This document shows, piece by piece, positions 24,533 through 32,611 of a stretch of 64,000 nucleotides of DNA. The DNA is taken from NCBI GenBank assembly GCA_045617525.1, contig JAZLIT010000217.1, positions 34,949 to 98,948 of the forward strand, in the 5' to 3' direction. Made by a program: the position numbers and the translations under genes. The notes beneath the pieces are model-generated. The model worked only from the letters and a program-made list of their open reading frames with translations. It did not search any database and was not told the DNA's origin. Each line of letters opens with the position of its first letter. Within the stretch, counting starts at the first letter, position 1. The stretch is from JAZLIT01 sp045617525 (GTDB taxonomy: Bacteria; Bacillota; Bacilli; Bacillales_A; Planococcaceae).

Positions 24533-25072
24533 TTATACTTTTTTTAATGTAAATGTACTCACCATTAAAATGGCTAAAATAGGTACTAAAAACATATAAA
24601 ATACTGGTGAAAGGCCGTTCGTGAACAGTGCCATAAATGTAACGAGCGTTCCGGCTGCCGTAATAGGTAGGCCGACGAAGTATCCTGTTGAATCCATTAC
24701 ATTAAAGCGTGCTAAACGTAGAGCACCACATGAAATGAATAGAACAGCCATTGCCATGCCAGCGATACCGAAATCGGTTAGGACAAGTCCGTAAATAAGT
24801 AGGGCCGGTGCAACACCGAATGAAATAACATCACCCATGGAGTCAAGTTGTTTTCCTAATTCTGACTCTTGATTAAATTTACGAGCAACTTTCCCGTCGT
24901 AACGGTCTAAAAATGCAGCAATGAAAATGAATAAAATACTATAGCTATATGAACCATTTAATGTGGCCATTATTGCAGCACCACCAAATGCCATGTTACA
25001 AATTGTTATTAAGTTAGCGGCGTTCGATTTAACTTTCTTCACAGTCTGATCGACTTTTTCGAGAAGAAACAT
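24533..25072 (-). CDS. pssA: CDP-diacylglycerol-serine O-phosphatidyltransferase
   Basis: Membrane enzyme that makes phosphatidylserine from CDP-diacylglycerol and serine. The CDP-alcohol phosphatidyltransferase signature DGx2ARx8Gx3Dx3D is complete (DGKVAR ... GKQLDSMGD, about residues 59-81). About five to six hydrophobic segments, 179 aa, the short Gram-positive form. AAAAAGGAGTG precedes the ATG on the reverse strand. It is transcribed away from psd, whose product uses its product. Confidence 0.94.
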   Translation of the reverse strand: MFLLEKVDQTVKKVKSNAANLITICNMAFGGAAIMATLNGSYSYSILFIFIAAFLDRYDGKVARKFNQESELGKQLDSMGDVISFGVAPALLIYGLVLTDFGIAGMAMAVLFISCGALRLARFNVMDSTGYFVGLPITAAGTLVTFMALFTNGLSPVFYMFLVPILAILMVSTFTLKKV

Positions 25073-25230
25073 CGGTTAACACTCCTTTTTGTCAATTCAA
25101 TAGTTTTATTATACTTGTAAATTGCTTAAATTGGTACTTTTATTAAAGCTGTGCATAGAAAAATTCCTCGGATGCAAAGTATGGGAATTTTCTATTAGTA
25201 AGAATTTGATAGCCAGTTAATAATATTTTC

Positions 25231-25259
25231 TTTTCATAGACAGGATTTACAATTATAAT
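25231..25259 (+). promoter_or_regulatory. probable sigma-A promoter of psd
   Basis: TTTTCA (25231-25236), 17-base spacer, consensus TATAAT (25254-25259). An imperfect inverted repeat of unknown role lies at 25156-25194 between the divergent pssA and psd genes. Confidence 0.5.
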
Positions 25260-25288
25260 TTACTTTTATGATATAAAGGGGGATTTCT

Positions 25289-26071
25289 ATGAAACAACAG
25301 GTATATCGTAAGTTTGTTGAACTTTCGAATGGCAATTGGTCTTCGAAATTATTAAAGAAAGTGTCGACTGCAAAATATAGCAAAGCATTTATTCCGAGCT
25401 ATATTAAAATATATGATATTGATACAAAGGAAGTTTCATCTAATTTAGATGAATTTTCGAGCCTACATCATTTTTTTACACGTACCCTAAAGGAAGAATC
25501 CCGACCTATTGTTCAAGATGAAAAAATTTTAGCAAGTCCGGTAGATGCAAAAATGGAATCATTTGGAGTTATTACCGAAGATATGACGTTTGTCGTTAAA
25601 GGTAAACCCTATTTATTAACGGATTTACTCGGTAATGATGCGCAAGCTGAGATGTATAAAAATGGTCAATATATAGTCTTTTATCTAAGTCCAGCAGATT
25701 ATCATCGTATGCATAGTCCAGCTGATGGAGAAGTGGTACGACAATATGTGCTTGGACAAAAATCATACCCTGTTAATCAGGTTGGATTAACTTACGGTAA
25801 CAAGCCTCTAAGCCATAATTATCGAATGATTAGCGAAGTGCAATACGAAGGAAATCGACAATTTGCCTTTATTAAAGTTGGTGCTATGTTTGTGAATTCA
25901 ATCGAATTGACAAATACAACGACAGAGTGGATAAAAGGTGAAGAGGTAGGTTATTTTAGCTTTGGCTCAACTGTTGTCATGCTATTTGAGCAAGGGGCTA
26001 TACAATTTAAAGATAATGTTGTTCAAGGTTGTTCGATTAAAGTGGGAGAAGGCTTTGCAACTATGTTATAA
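25289..26071 (+). CDS. psd: phosphatidylserine decarboxylase proenzyme
   Basis: Converts phosphatidylserine to phosphatidylethanolamine using a pyruvoyl group formed by self-cleavage. Visible: SPVDAKME with the family aspartate, YHRMHSPADG with the conserved histidine (about 142), and the cleavage site FGST at residues 225-228 (Gly-Ser bond); an FGST variant of the more usual LGST. 260 aa. AAGGGGGA precedes the ATG. Divergent from pssA, so both steps of PE synthesis share one intergenic region. Confidence 0.95.
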   Translation: MKQQVYRKFVELSNGNWSSKLLKKVSTAKYSKAFIPSYIKIYDIDTKEVSSNLDEFSSLHHFFTRTLKEESRPIVQDEKILASPVDAKMESFGVITEDMTFVVKGKPYLLTDLLGNDAQAEMYKNGQYIVFYLSPADYHRMHSPADGEVVRQYVLGQKSYPVNQVGLTYGNKPLSHNYRMISEVQYEGNRQFAFIKVGAMFVNSIELTNTTTEWIKGEEVGYFSFGSTVVMLFEQGAIQFKDNVVQGCSIKVGEGFATML

Positions 26072-26107
26072 TGATGAAATAAAATGCGATTGAAAGAGGT
26101 ATATAAT

Positions 26108-26617
26108 TTGTATAATTTTTTATTACCAAATGAATTTATTAATAGTGTATTCGATTTAACACCCGAATATTTAAATACAATTGGGATTCGCGGAATTATT
26201 ACAGACCTAGACAATACACTTGTGGAGTGGGATCGTCCAGAGTCTACTGAAGAGCTAACAAAATGGCTAAAGCATCTTCAAGATGAAGGTATTCGCGTAG
26301 TAATTGCGTCGAATAATAATGAAGAGCGCGTGAAGCGATTTGCAGAGCCACTAGGTATTCCGTATATTCATCGTGCAAAAAAACCGCTTGGTAAAGCATA
26401 TTATAATGCGATGTTAGAGCTAAAACTACAACGTCATGAAGTAGCGATGATTGGGGATCAGTTATTGACGGATGTTATGGGAGCAAAACGCCAAAAAATC
26501 TATACATTTTTAGTGCGTCCTGTAGCAGAGTCTGATGGTTTTGTGACGAGGTTTAACCGCTTTGTCGAACGTCGTGTTTTTAATTATTTAAAACGAAAAG
26601 GTACTAAAACTTGGTAG
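26108..26617 (+). CDS. yqeG: YqeG family HAD-IIIA phosphatase
   Basis: HAD-superfamily phosphatase, 170 aa; the physiological substrate is not settled. Visible: motif I DLDNTLVEW (about 33-41; nucleophile Asp then Asp), ASNNNEERV (motif II region), KKPLGKAYYNAM, and MIGDQLLTDVMGA (motif III). I choose the TTG at 26108 because GAGGT lies seven bases before it and the protein then begins (M)YNFLLPNEF as in B. subtilis YqeG; an ATG at 26084 has no SD. First gene of the conserved yqeG-yqeM cluster. Confidence 0.92.
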   Translation: MYNFLLPNEFINSVFDLTPEYLNTIGIRGIITDLDNTLVEWDRPESTEELTKWLKHLQDEGIRVVIASNNNEERVKRFAEPLGIPYIHRAKKPLGKAYYNAMLELKLQRHEVAMIGDQLLTDVMGAKRQKIYTFLVRPVAESDGFVTRFNRFVERRVFNYLKRKGTKTW

Positions 26618-26662
26618 TAGTATAAGAAGAACTTCTTTAATACTTCACAAGGAAAGCAGCGT

Positions 26663-26695
26663 CTCGCCCTAATTTCTAGGCGAGTTCTGTTTTTG
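26663..26695 (+). terminator. hairpin between yqeG and yqeH
   Basis: CTCGCCnTA/nTAGGCGAG stem followed by TTCTGTTTTT. May attenuate transcription into yqeH. Confidence 0.5.
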
Positions 26696-26711
26696 CTAAG
26701 GAGGAAAACCA

Positions 26712-27815
26712 ATGAACGAAATGCCACAATGTATCGGCTGTGGAGCCCATATTCAAACAGAAAACAAAGAAGGTCTAGGCTTTGCGCCTGCTTCTTCATT
26801 AGAAAAAGAAACGATTATTTGTCAACGTTGCTTCCGTCTAAAAAACTATAATGAAATTCAACCAGTAAGTCTAACGGATGACGATTTCTTACGTATTTTA
26901 AATGGTCTTGGGGAACAAGACGGTTTAATCGTAAAAATAGTTGATATTTTTGATTTCAACGGTAGCTGGTTACCGGGTCTTCACCGCTTTGTGGGGAAAA
27001 ATCCAGTATTATTAGTAGCGAACAAAGCAGATCTTTTACCGAAATCGATTAATGATAAAAAAGTAATCAGCTGGTTAAAGCGTGAAGCTAAGGCTCTAGG
27101 TTTAAAGCCAATCGACGTAAAACTTGTATCGGCGCATAAAGGTATGGGGATGCAAGGAGTAATTGAGGCGATTGAAGAATATCGTAAAGGTAAAGATGTT
27201 TATGTTGTAGGTTGTACAAACGTAGGGAAATCAACGTTTATTAACCGAATTATTAAGCAAGCTACGGGTGAAGGTGAAGTTATTACAACATCTCATTTCC
27301 CAGGCACAACTTTAGATATGATTGAAATTCCACTTGATGATGGTTCAGCGTTATACGATACGCCAGGGATTATTAACCACCACCAAATGGCACACCATAT
27401 TGATTCAAGTGAATTAAAATATATTATGCCGAAAAAAGAACTGAAGCCAAAAGTATACCAACAAAATCCTGGTCAAACTCTTTTCATTGGGGCTTTAGCG
27501 CGTTTTGATTTCATTCAAGGAGAACGTTCTGCTTTTACAGTGCATGTAGCGAATGATTTACCAATTCACCGCACTAAATTAGAAAAAGCGGATGCATTAT
27601 ATGCAGAGCATAAAGGGGAGCTATTAGCGCCGCCTACATCTGCACATATCGATAAGCTTCCACGTTTAGTGCGTCATGAGTTCTCAATTAAAGAAGCGAG
27701 AACGGACGTAGTATTTTCTGGCTTAGGTTGGATTACAGTTCAACATGCTGGCGTAGTAATTGCAGCATATGCTCCAGAAGGTGTAGAAGTATTTGTACGC
27801 CAATCATTAATATAG
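26712..27815 (+). CDS. yqeH: ribosome biogenesis GTPase YqeH
   Basis: A circularly permuted GTPase needed for 30S subunit assembly. Visible: N-terminal zinc finger (CIGC at 7-10 and CQRC near 37-40), then permuted order G4 NKADLLP, G5 SAHKG, G1 GCTNVGKST, G2 region, G3 DTPGI, and a C-terminal TRAP-like RNA-binding region. 367 aa, full length. AAGGAGG precedes the ATG. Confidence 0.96.
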   Translation: MNEMPQCIGCGAHIQTENKEGLGFAPASSLEKETIICQRCFRLKNYNEIQPVSLTDDDFLRILNGLGEQDGLIVKIVDIFDFNGSWLPGLHRFVGKNPVLLVANKADLLPKSINDKKVISWLKREAKALGLKPIDVKLVSAHKGMGMQGVIEAIEEYRKGKDVYVVGCTNVGKSTFINRIIKQATGEGEVITTSHFPGTTLDMIEIPLDDGSALYDTPGIINHHQMAHHIDSSELKYIMPKKELKPKVYQQNPGQTLFIGALARFDFIQGERSAFTVHVANDLPIHRTKLEKADALYAEHKGELLAPPTSAHIDKLPRLVRHEFSIKEARTDVVFSGLGWITVQHAGVVIAAYAPEGVEVFVRQSLI

Positions 27816-27837
27816 GTTAGAGGAAGTAGGGATCCTT

Positions 27838-28677
27838 GTGAAGAAATGGTTTGCAGTAATTGGCGACCCGATAAAGCATTCGAAGTCACCAGAGATGCAT
27901 CAGCATTGGTATGAACATCTTCAAATTGACGCATCTTATATTCCAGTTCAAGTACCGAGTGAAAAGTTGGCTGAAGCAGTTGCAAGTTTGAAATTGCTAG
28001 GTGCAAGTGGCTGGAATGTAACGATACCTCATAAAGAAACGATTATTCCGTTTCTAGACGAAGTGGATGAACTTGCTGCGAAAATGGGTGCTGTGAATAC
28101 AGTTGTTCGTTTAGCAGATGGCAAGTTGAAGGGCTATAATACGGATGGTGCAGGTTTTGTGAAATCGTTGGAAGAAGCTATTGGTACTGCTGAGCGTCAG
28201 CAACCGGTGCTATTAATTGGAGCCGGTGGTGCTGCGCGCGGTATTTCTTTTGCTCTACAAGCAACGGGTTACTCAAATATTACGATTGCCAACCGTACAA
28301 TTGCAAAAGCGCAAACAATTATTGATGAGCTTGGTTGTGGGCAAGCAATTTCTTTACAGGATGCTGAAAACACGCTTTCTAACTATAAAATTTTTATCCA
28401 AACGACACCTGCTGGGCTTTCTAGTGGCGAATTTGATTTGCCTTTTTCATTAGATCAGTTCCCCATGCAAGCGATTGCGGCAGATATCGTGTATAATCCA
28501 TTAATGACGCCTTTTTTACGAGCGGCTGAAAGTAAAGGCGCAGTTATAGTAAATGGTCTTGGCATGTTTGTGCATCAGGGGGCAATTGCTTTTGAGTATT
28601 GGCTAGGGCAATATCCACCGGCGCCACTTATGCTAGCATTTTTAACAAATCAATTAGAACGGCGTGCAAATGTTTAA
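27838..28677 (+). CDS. aroE: shikimate dehydrogenase
   Basis: NADPH-dependent reduction of 3-dehydroshikimate to shikimate (aromatic amino acid pathway). Visible: GDPIKHSKSPEMHQ (shikimate-binding Ser pair), NVTIPHKE with the catalytic lysine, AVNTVV, NTDGAGF, NADP-binding GAGGAARGISFAL with NRT after beta-2, and GLGMFVHQGAIAFEYW. 279 aa. GTG start preceded by AGTAGGGA. Same place as in B. subtilis. Confidence 0.96.
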   Translation: MKKWFAVIGDPIKHSKSPEMHQHWYEHLQIDASYIPVQVPSEKLAEAVASLKLLGASGWNVTIPHKETIIPFLDEVDELAAKMGAVNTVVRLADGKLKGYNTDGAGFVKSLEEAIGTAERQQPVLLIGAGGAARGISFALQATGYSNITIANRTIAKAQTIIDELGCGQAISLQDAENTLSNYKIFIQTTPAGLSSGEFDLPFSLDQFPMQAIAADIVYNPLMTPFLRAAESKGAVIVNGLGMFVHQGAIAFEYWLGQYPPAPLMLAFLTNQLERRANV

Positions 28678-28704
28678 TTTGCACACATAAGAGAGGAAAT
28701 ATTT

Positions 28705-29004
28705 ATGTTAACAGGTAAACAAAAACGATTTTTACGTGCATCAGCACATCATTTAGATCCGATTTTCCAAGTAGGTAAAGGCGGCGTTAATGACGCAATG
28801 CTAGTTCAAATACGTGAGGTATTAGAAGTACGTGAACTTATTAAAGTGCGCATTTTAGATAACTGTGAAGAGGACAAGCGTGAAGTAGCGAAAGCATTAG
28901 CAATTGGTGCACGTGCAGAGCTTGTACAATTAATCGGTTTAACAGTTGTTTTATATAAAGAATCTAAAAACAACAAAAAAATTGTTTTACCAAAAGTAAA
29001 GTAA
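28705..29004 (+). CDS. yhbY: YhbY family RNA-binding protein (YqeI)
   Basis: 99-aa CRS1-YhbY (CRM) domain protein that associates with pre-50S ribosomal particles. Visible: LTGKQKRFLRASAHHLDPIFQVGKGG, ELIKVRIL and IGLTVVLYKES; the GxxG-type RNA-binding loop is GKGG. AGAGGAAA precedes the ATG. Lies between aroE and nadD in the conserved cluster. Confidence 0.94.
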   Translation: MLTGKQKRFLRASAHHLDPIFQVGKGGVNDAMLVQIREVLEVRELIKVRILDNCEEDKREVAKALAIGARAELVQLIGLTVVLYKESKNNKKIVLPKVK

Positions 29005-29014
29005 GGTGTTTTGA

Positions 29015-29587
29015 ATGAAAAGGGTCGGAATTTTAGGTGGCACATTTAATCCCCCGCATATAGGTCATTGTATGATGGCAAATGAGGTGCTTAATGCACT
29101 AAATTTAGATGAGGTTCGCCTTATGCCAAATGCAATTGCGCCGCATAAGGAAGTACGTCTTAGTGCGTCGGATGAACAGCGTCTTGAAATGGTGCGTCTC
29201 GCTATTGAAGATGAGCCTTTATTAAAAGTGGAGTCGTTTGAAATAGAACGAGGTGGCATTTCTTATACGCATGATACGATGCAAGCAATGCGAGAGCGTG
29301 AGCAGGATGTTGAATTTTATTTTATTATTGGTGGCGATAGTATTGAATCGCTACATACATGGTATAAAATCGACGAGCTGCGAAAGCTTGTGCATTTTGT
29401 TGGTGTGAATCGTCCTGGCTTTGCGGCAACAATGGATGCTGGTGTGCAGGTGATTGAAGCGCCTGAAATTGATTTATCTTCATCCCTACTCAGACATCGA
29501 CTTGAGGAAGGGAAGACGGTGCGGTTTTTAACACCGGAGAAGGTAGAGACCTTTATTCGAAAGGAAGGATTGTATGGAACGCGCTGA
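29015..29587 (+). CDS. nadD: nicotinate-nucleotide adenylyltransferase
   Basis: Adenylates NaMN to NaAD in NAD synthesis. Visible: nucleotidyltransferase signature GGTFNPPHIGHCMMANE, FIIGGDSIESLHTW, and the C-terminal SSSLLRHRL (ISSTxxR-type motif). 190 aa. Overlaps yqeK by 14 bases; translation is probably coupled. Confidence 0.96.
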   Translation: MKRVGILGGTFNPPHIGHCMMANEVLNALNLDEVRLMPNAIAPHKEVRLSASDEQRLEMVRLAIEDEPLLKVESFEIERGGISYTHDTMQAMREREQDVEFYFIIGGDSIESLHTWYKIDELRKLVHFVGVNRPGFAATMDAGVQVIEAPEIDLSSSLLRHRLEEGKTVRFLTPEKVETFIRKEGLYGTR

Positions 29588-30140
29588 ACTCATCTTACAA
29601 GTTGTAAAGGAACGTATGCCAGAAAAACGCTATATCCATACGCTAGGCGTTCGAGATACGGCGATGCATTTAGCGGAGCTTTACAATGAAAGTAGTGAAA
29701 AGGCAGAGCTTGCTGCGATTATCCATGACGTTGCGAAATATGCGGACGTTGACTGGATGCGTGACATGGTTCGTTCACACAATCTTGACCCTCGCTTACT
29801 TCCTTGGAATAGTGAGATTTTACATGGTCCTGTAGGTGCAGTAATTGCCCAACAGGAGTTTAATATTGATGATGAGGACATATTAAATGCGATCCGTCAT
29901 CACACAACGGGCAGACCCAAAATGAGTCAGCTTGAAAAAATAATCTACGTAGCAGATATGATTGAACCAAATCGAAAGTTCGATGGGGTAGAAAAGCTTC
30001 GTGCTAAGGCGGAAATGGATTTGGATAATACGATGCATGCTTGCATTTGTCATACCCTTGCATTTTTAGTCGACACGAAACAGCCGATCTATCCGTTATC
30101 AATCGAGTGTTACAATGATTTAATGAGAGAGGAATTTTAA
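29574..30140 (+). CDS. yqeK: HD-domain hydrolase YqeK (Ap4A hydrolase)
   Basis: HD-domain metal-dependent phosphohydrolase; YqeK-type proteins split diadenosine tetraphosphate into two ADP. Visible: RYIHTLGVRDTA (first His), IIHDVAKYAD (HD pair), ILHGPVGA and IRHHTTGRP. 188 aa. Start lies inside the nadD 3' end with GAAAGGA upstream. Confidence 0.94.
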   Translation: MERAELILQVVKERMPEKRYIHTLGVRDTAMHLAELYNESSEKAELAAIIHDVAKYADVDWMRDMVRSHNLDPRLLPWNSEILHGPVGAVIAQQEFNIDDEDILNAIRHHTTGRPKMSQLEKIIYVADMIEPNRKFDGVEKLRAKAEMDLDNTMHACICHTLAFLVDTKQPIYPLSIECYNDLMREEF

Positions 30141-30141
30141 A

Positions 30142-30498
30142 ATGAACGAAACATTATTACAAATTGCTTATAAAGCAATCGACGACAAACGCGGCGAGGA
30201 TATCGTTGTATTAAATATGGAGGGCATCTCACTTTTAGCGGATTATTTCGTAATTGCAGAAGGTAGCTCAGAACGTCAAGTACAAGCAATCGCACGTGAA
30301 TTAAAAGACACAGCTGAAAAAGCTGGTTATGTTGTTCGTAAAATCGAAGGTATGGACACTGCTCGTTGGATTTTAGTAGATATGGGCGATGTTGTAGCAC
30401 ACATATTCCACAAGGATGAGCGTTCATATTATAACCTAGAGCGCCTTTGGGGAGATGCACCGCACCTAGAAAACCTTCCTGAACAAGAATTAGAGTAG
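30142..30498 (+). CDS. rsfS: ribosome silencing factor RsfS
   Basis: Binds uL14 on the 50S subunit and blocks subunit joining when nutrients fall. Visible: KRGEDIVVLNMEGISLLADY, FVIAEGSSERQVQAIA, EGMDTARWILVDMGDVVAHIF and YYNLERLWGDAP. 118 aa. Starts one base after the yqeK stop, with GAGAGGAA inside yqeK. Confidence 0.96.
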   Translation: MNETLLQIAYKAIDDKRGEDIVVLNMEGISLLADYFVIAEGSSERQVQAIARELKDTAEKAGYVVRKIEGMDTARWILVDMGDVVAHIFHKDERSYYNLERLWGDAPHLENLPEQELE

Positions 30499-30500
30499 TT

Positions 30501-31238
30501 ATGAGTAGCTATGAGCGTTTTGCTGAAGTATACGACGAGCTTATGACCGACATTCCGTATGATGGATATGTTGAGTGGGTAAAGAAGTATGCACCAGCAA
30601 ATGAGTTTCCAAATCTTTTAGACATTGGCTGTGGTACGGGTACGATGGCTGAAAAGCTTCATCATGCTGGCTATCAGGTAATCGGACTTGATTTATCAGA
30701 GGAAATGCTCGCTGTTGCGAACGATCGACTGCAGGAAAAGGGGATTTCGATTCCCTTGTATGCAATGTCAATGGTCGAATTAGATGGCTTTGAAGAGCTA
30801 GATGTCGCGATTATTCCAATTGATTCGATTAATTATGTAACCGAGGAGGAAGACGTTTACGAAACGCTTTCTCGCATTTATGAATCCTTGCGCAAGGGTG
30901 GACAATTATTATTTGACGTGCATTCTAGTCATTATATTGAAAACTTTATTGAGGCAAGCCCGTTTACGTACGATGATGGGAAAATTACGTATGTTTGGCA
31001 TACAGAAGAGGGCGAATATGAGGATTCGGTGTTTCACCAAATTACATTTTTTGTCGAGCAGGAAAATGGCTTATATGAACGATTCGATGAAGAACATTTC
31101 CAACGTACGTTACCTTTTTTCACGTATGAGGCGATGTTAAAGGAAATTGGCTTTACATCAATTGAGATTACAGCTGATTTTACAGAAGAAAAACCAAATG
31201 AAACAAGCAATCGAATTTTTATTCGTGCGATAAAGTAA
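30501..31238 (+). CDS. yqeM: class I SAM-dependent methyltransferase YqeM
   Basis: 245-aa Rossmann methyltransferase. Visible: LLDIGCGTGTMAEKL (motif I), VIGLDLSEEMLAVA (motif II) and the downstream small-molecule-methyltransferase type fold. Substrate unknown. Two bases after the rsfS stop, last gene of the yqeG-yqeM run. In B. subtilis comER follows divergently before comEA; no comER is present here. Confidence 0.88.
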   Translation: MSSYERFAEVYDELMTDIPYDGYVEWVKKYAPANEFPNLLDIGCGTGTMAEKLHHAGYQVIGLDLSEEMLAVANDRLQEKGISIPLYAMSMVELDGFEELDVAIIPIDSINYVTEEEDVYETLSRIYESLRKGGQLLFDVHSSHYIENFIEASPFTYDDGKITYVWHTEEGEYEDSVFHQITFFVEQENGLYERFDEEHFQRTLPFFTYEAMLKEIGFTSIEITADFTEEKPNETSNRIFIRAIK

Positions 31239-31319
31239 CATCTTTTCAAAATGAGGTAAATTATGTATATTAGAGTTAGCTCTATATAATTTGCCCCCTT
31301 TTGGAAGGGTGTTTTTTTG

Positions 31320-31958
31320 ATGAAGCATTTTTTTGATAGATACAAAAAAGCGATGCTACTCCCCGGCATCGTCATTACAAGTTTTTTCCTCTATTTTTTT
31401 CTACAACCGGATGACGACGAGTATTCTACAGCGTCGCTTATCGAAACAATTTCTCAAAGTGAAAGTGAAAATAATGATTCAGAAGTACAGCAACCTGAAA
31501 TACAGTTAGCGATGACGGTTTTTGTGGATGTGAAGGGTGCTGTTAACTATCCCGGCGTTTTTGAAATGACGGACGAGCATCGTATTATTGACGCCATTGA
31601 ATTAGCTGGTGGCTATACAGCGGAAGCGGAACCGAATTTAATTAACCATGCCCAAAAACTGATGGATGAAATGGTTATTTATGTGCCGCAAGTTGGCGAG
31701 GAAGTACCGGAACTGCTTGAGCTAGCTGTGGCTAGTTCGCCGTCAAATTCAGGTGAAAGTAACAGTGGGAAAGTTAATCTAAATAAAGCATCAGAAGTTG
31801 AATTAGCAACACTTCCGGGGATCGGCCCAGCGAAGGCTCAGGCAATTATTTCCTACCGTGATGAAACGGGAAAATTCCAAACAATTGATGATTTGAAAAA
31901 GGTAACTGGGATTGGTGAGAAAACATATGAGCGACTGAAGGATTTAATAGAGGTCTAA
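31320..31958 (+). CDS. comEA: competence protein ComEA (DNA receptor)
   Basis: Membrane-anchored double-stranded DNA receptor for transformation. Visible: membrane anchor at about 12-30 (MLLPGIVITSFFLYFFL), acidic linker, SLBB-type domain (VFVDVKGAVNYPGVF), and the C-terminal helix-hairpin-helix DNA-binding domain (VNLNKASEVELATLPGIGPA ... VTGIGEKTYERL). 212 aa from ATG 31320; a TTG just before it is also possible. AAGGGTG lies upstream. Confidence 0.93.
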   Translation: MKHFFDRYKKAMLLPGIVITSFFLYFFLQPDDDEYSTASLIETISQSESENNDSEVQQPEIQLAMTVFVDVKGAVNYPGVFEMTDEHRIIDAIELAGGYTAEAEPNLINHAQKLMDEMVIYVPQVGEEVPELLELAVASSPSNSGESNSGKVNLNKASEVELATLPGIGPAKAQAIISYRDETGKFQTIDDLKKVTGIGEKTYERLKDLIEV

Positions 31959-32035
31959 AATAGGTTAATCCATCCTTGAAACGAAGTATTTTTAGACGTA
32001 AACTTAAACTTAATAGAAAAGTTGGGGGTAATTGT

Positions 32036-32611
32036 ATGGAGCGTATTACATGGGATCAGTTTTTCATGGCACAAAGCCATTTATTAGCACTTCGAAGCAC
32101 TTGTTCGAGATTAGCGGTTGGAGCAACAATTGTAAGGGAGAAGCGAATTATTGCAGGGGGGTATAATGGTTCGATTTCTGGGGACGAGCATTGTATTGAA
32201 CAGGGTTGTTACGTAGTGGACAATCATTGTGTTCGCACGATTCACGCGGAAACGAATGCGCTACTACAGTGCGCTAAGTACGGGACACCTGCTAATGGAG
32301 CAGATTTATATGTGACGCATTTCCCTTGCTTACCCTGCTCAAAAACAATTATACAAGCGGGCATTAAAAATCTTTATTACGCGACGGATTATAAAAATAG
32401 TGCATACGCAATTGATTTATTCCGTAAAGCAGGGGTTAATGTAGTCCATATCCCATTTGATGAGCGTAAAATCGACTTCTTAAAAGATGAAAAACTTCAA
32501 TTGTCATTCGATATGTTGCAGAAGTTGCGTGAATTAGGTGCGCCACAGGAAGAATTGCTTGCCATCGAAGAGAGGGTGAAAGGATTATTTGGCGGCATCG
32601 TTCAAGTATAA
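32036..32611 (+). CDS. comEB: deoxycytidylate deaminase-like ComEB
   Basis: Zinc-dependent dCMP deaminase family. Visible: LAVGATIVREKRIIAGGYNGS, the zinc/proton-shuttle motif HAETNA, and PCLPC. 191 aa from ATG 32036 with GGGGGT upstream; the frame is open 20 codons further without SD. Lies between comEA and comEC as usual; in B. subtilis its role in transformation is through translation of comEC rather than catalysis. Overlaps comEC by 23 bases. Confidence 0.94.
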   Translation: MERITWDQFFMAQSHLLALRSTCSRLAVGATIVREKRIIAGGYNGSISGDEHCIEQGCYVVDNHCVRTIHAETNALLQCAKYGTPANGADLYVTHFPCLPCSKTIIQAGIKNLYYATDYKNSAYAIDLFRKAGVNVVHIPFDERKIDFLKDEKLQLSFDMLQKLRELGAPQEELLAIEERVKGLFGGIVQV

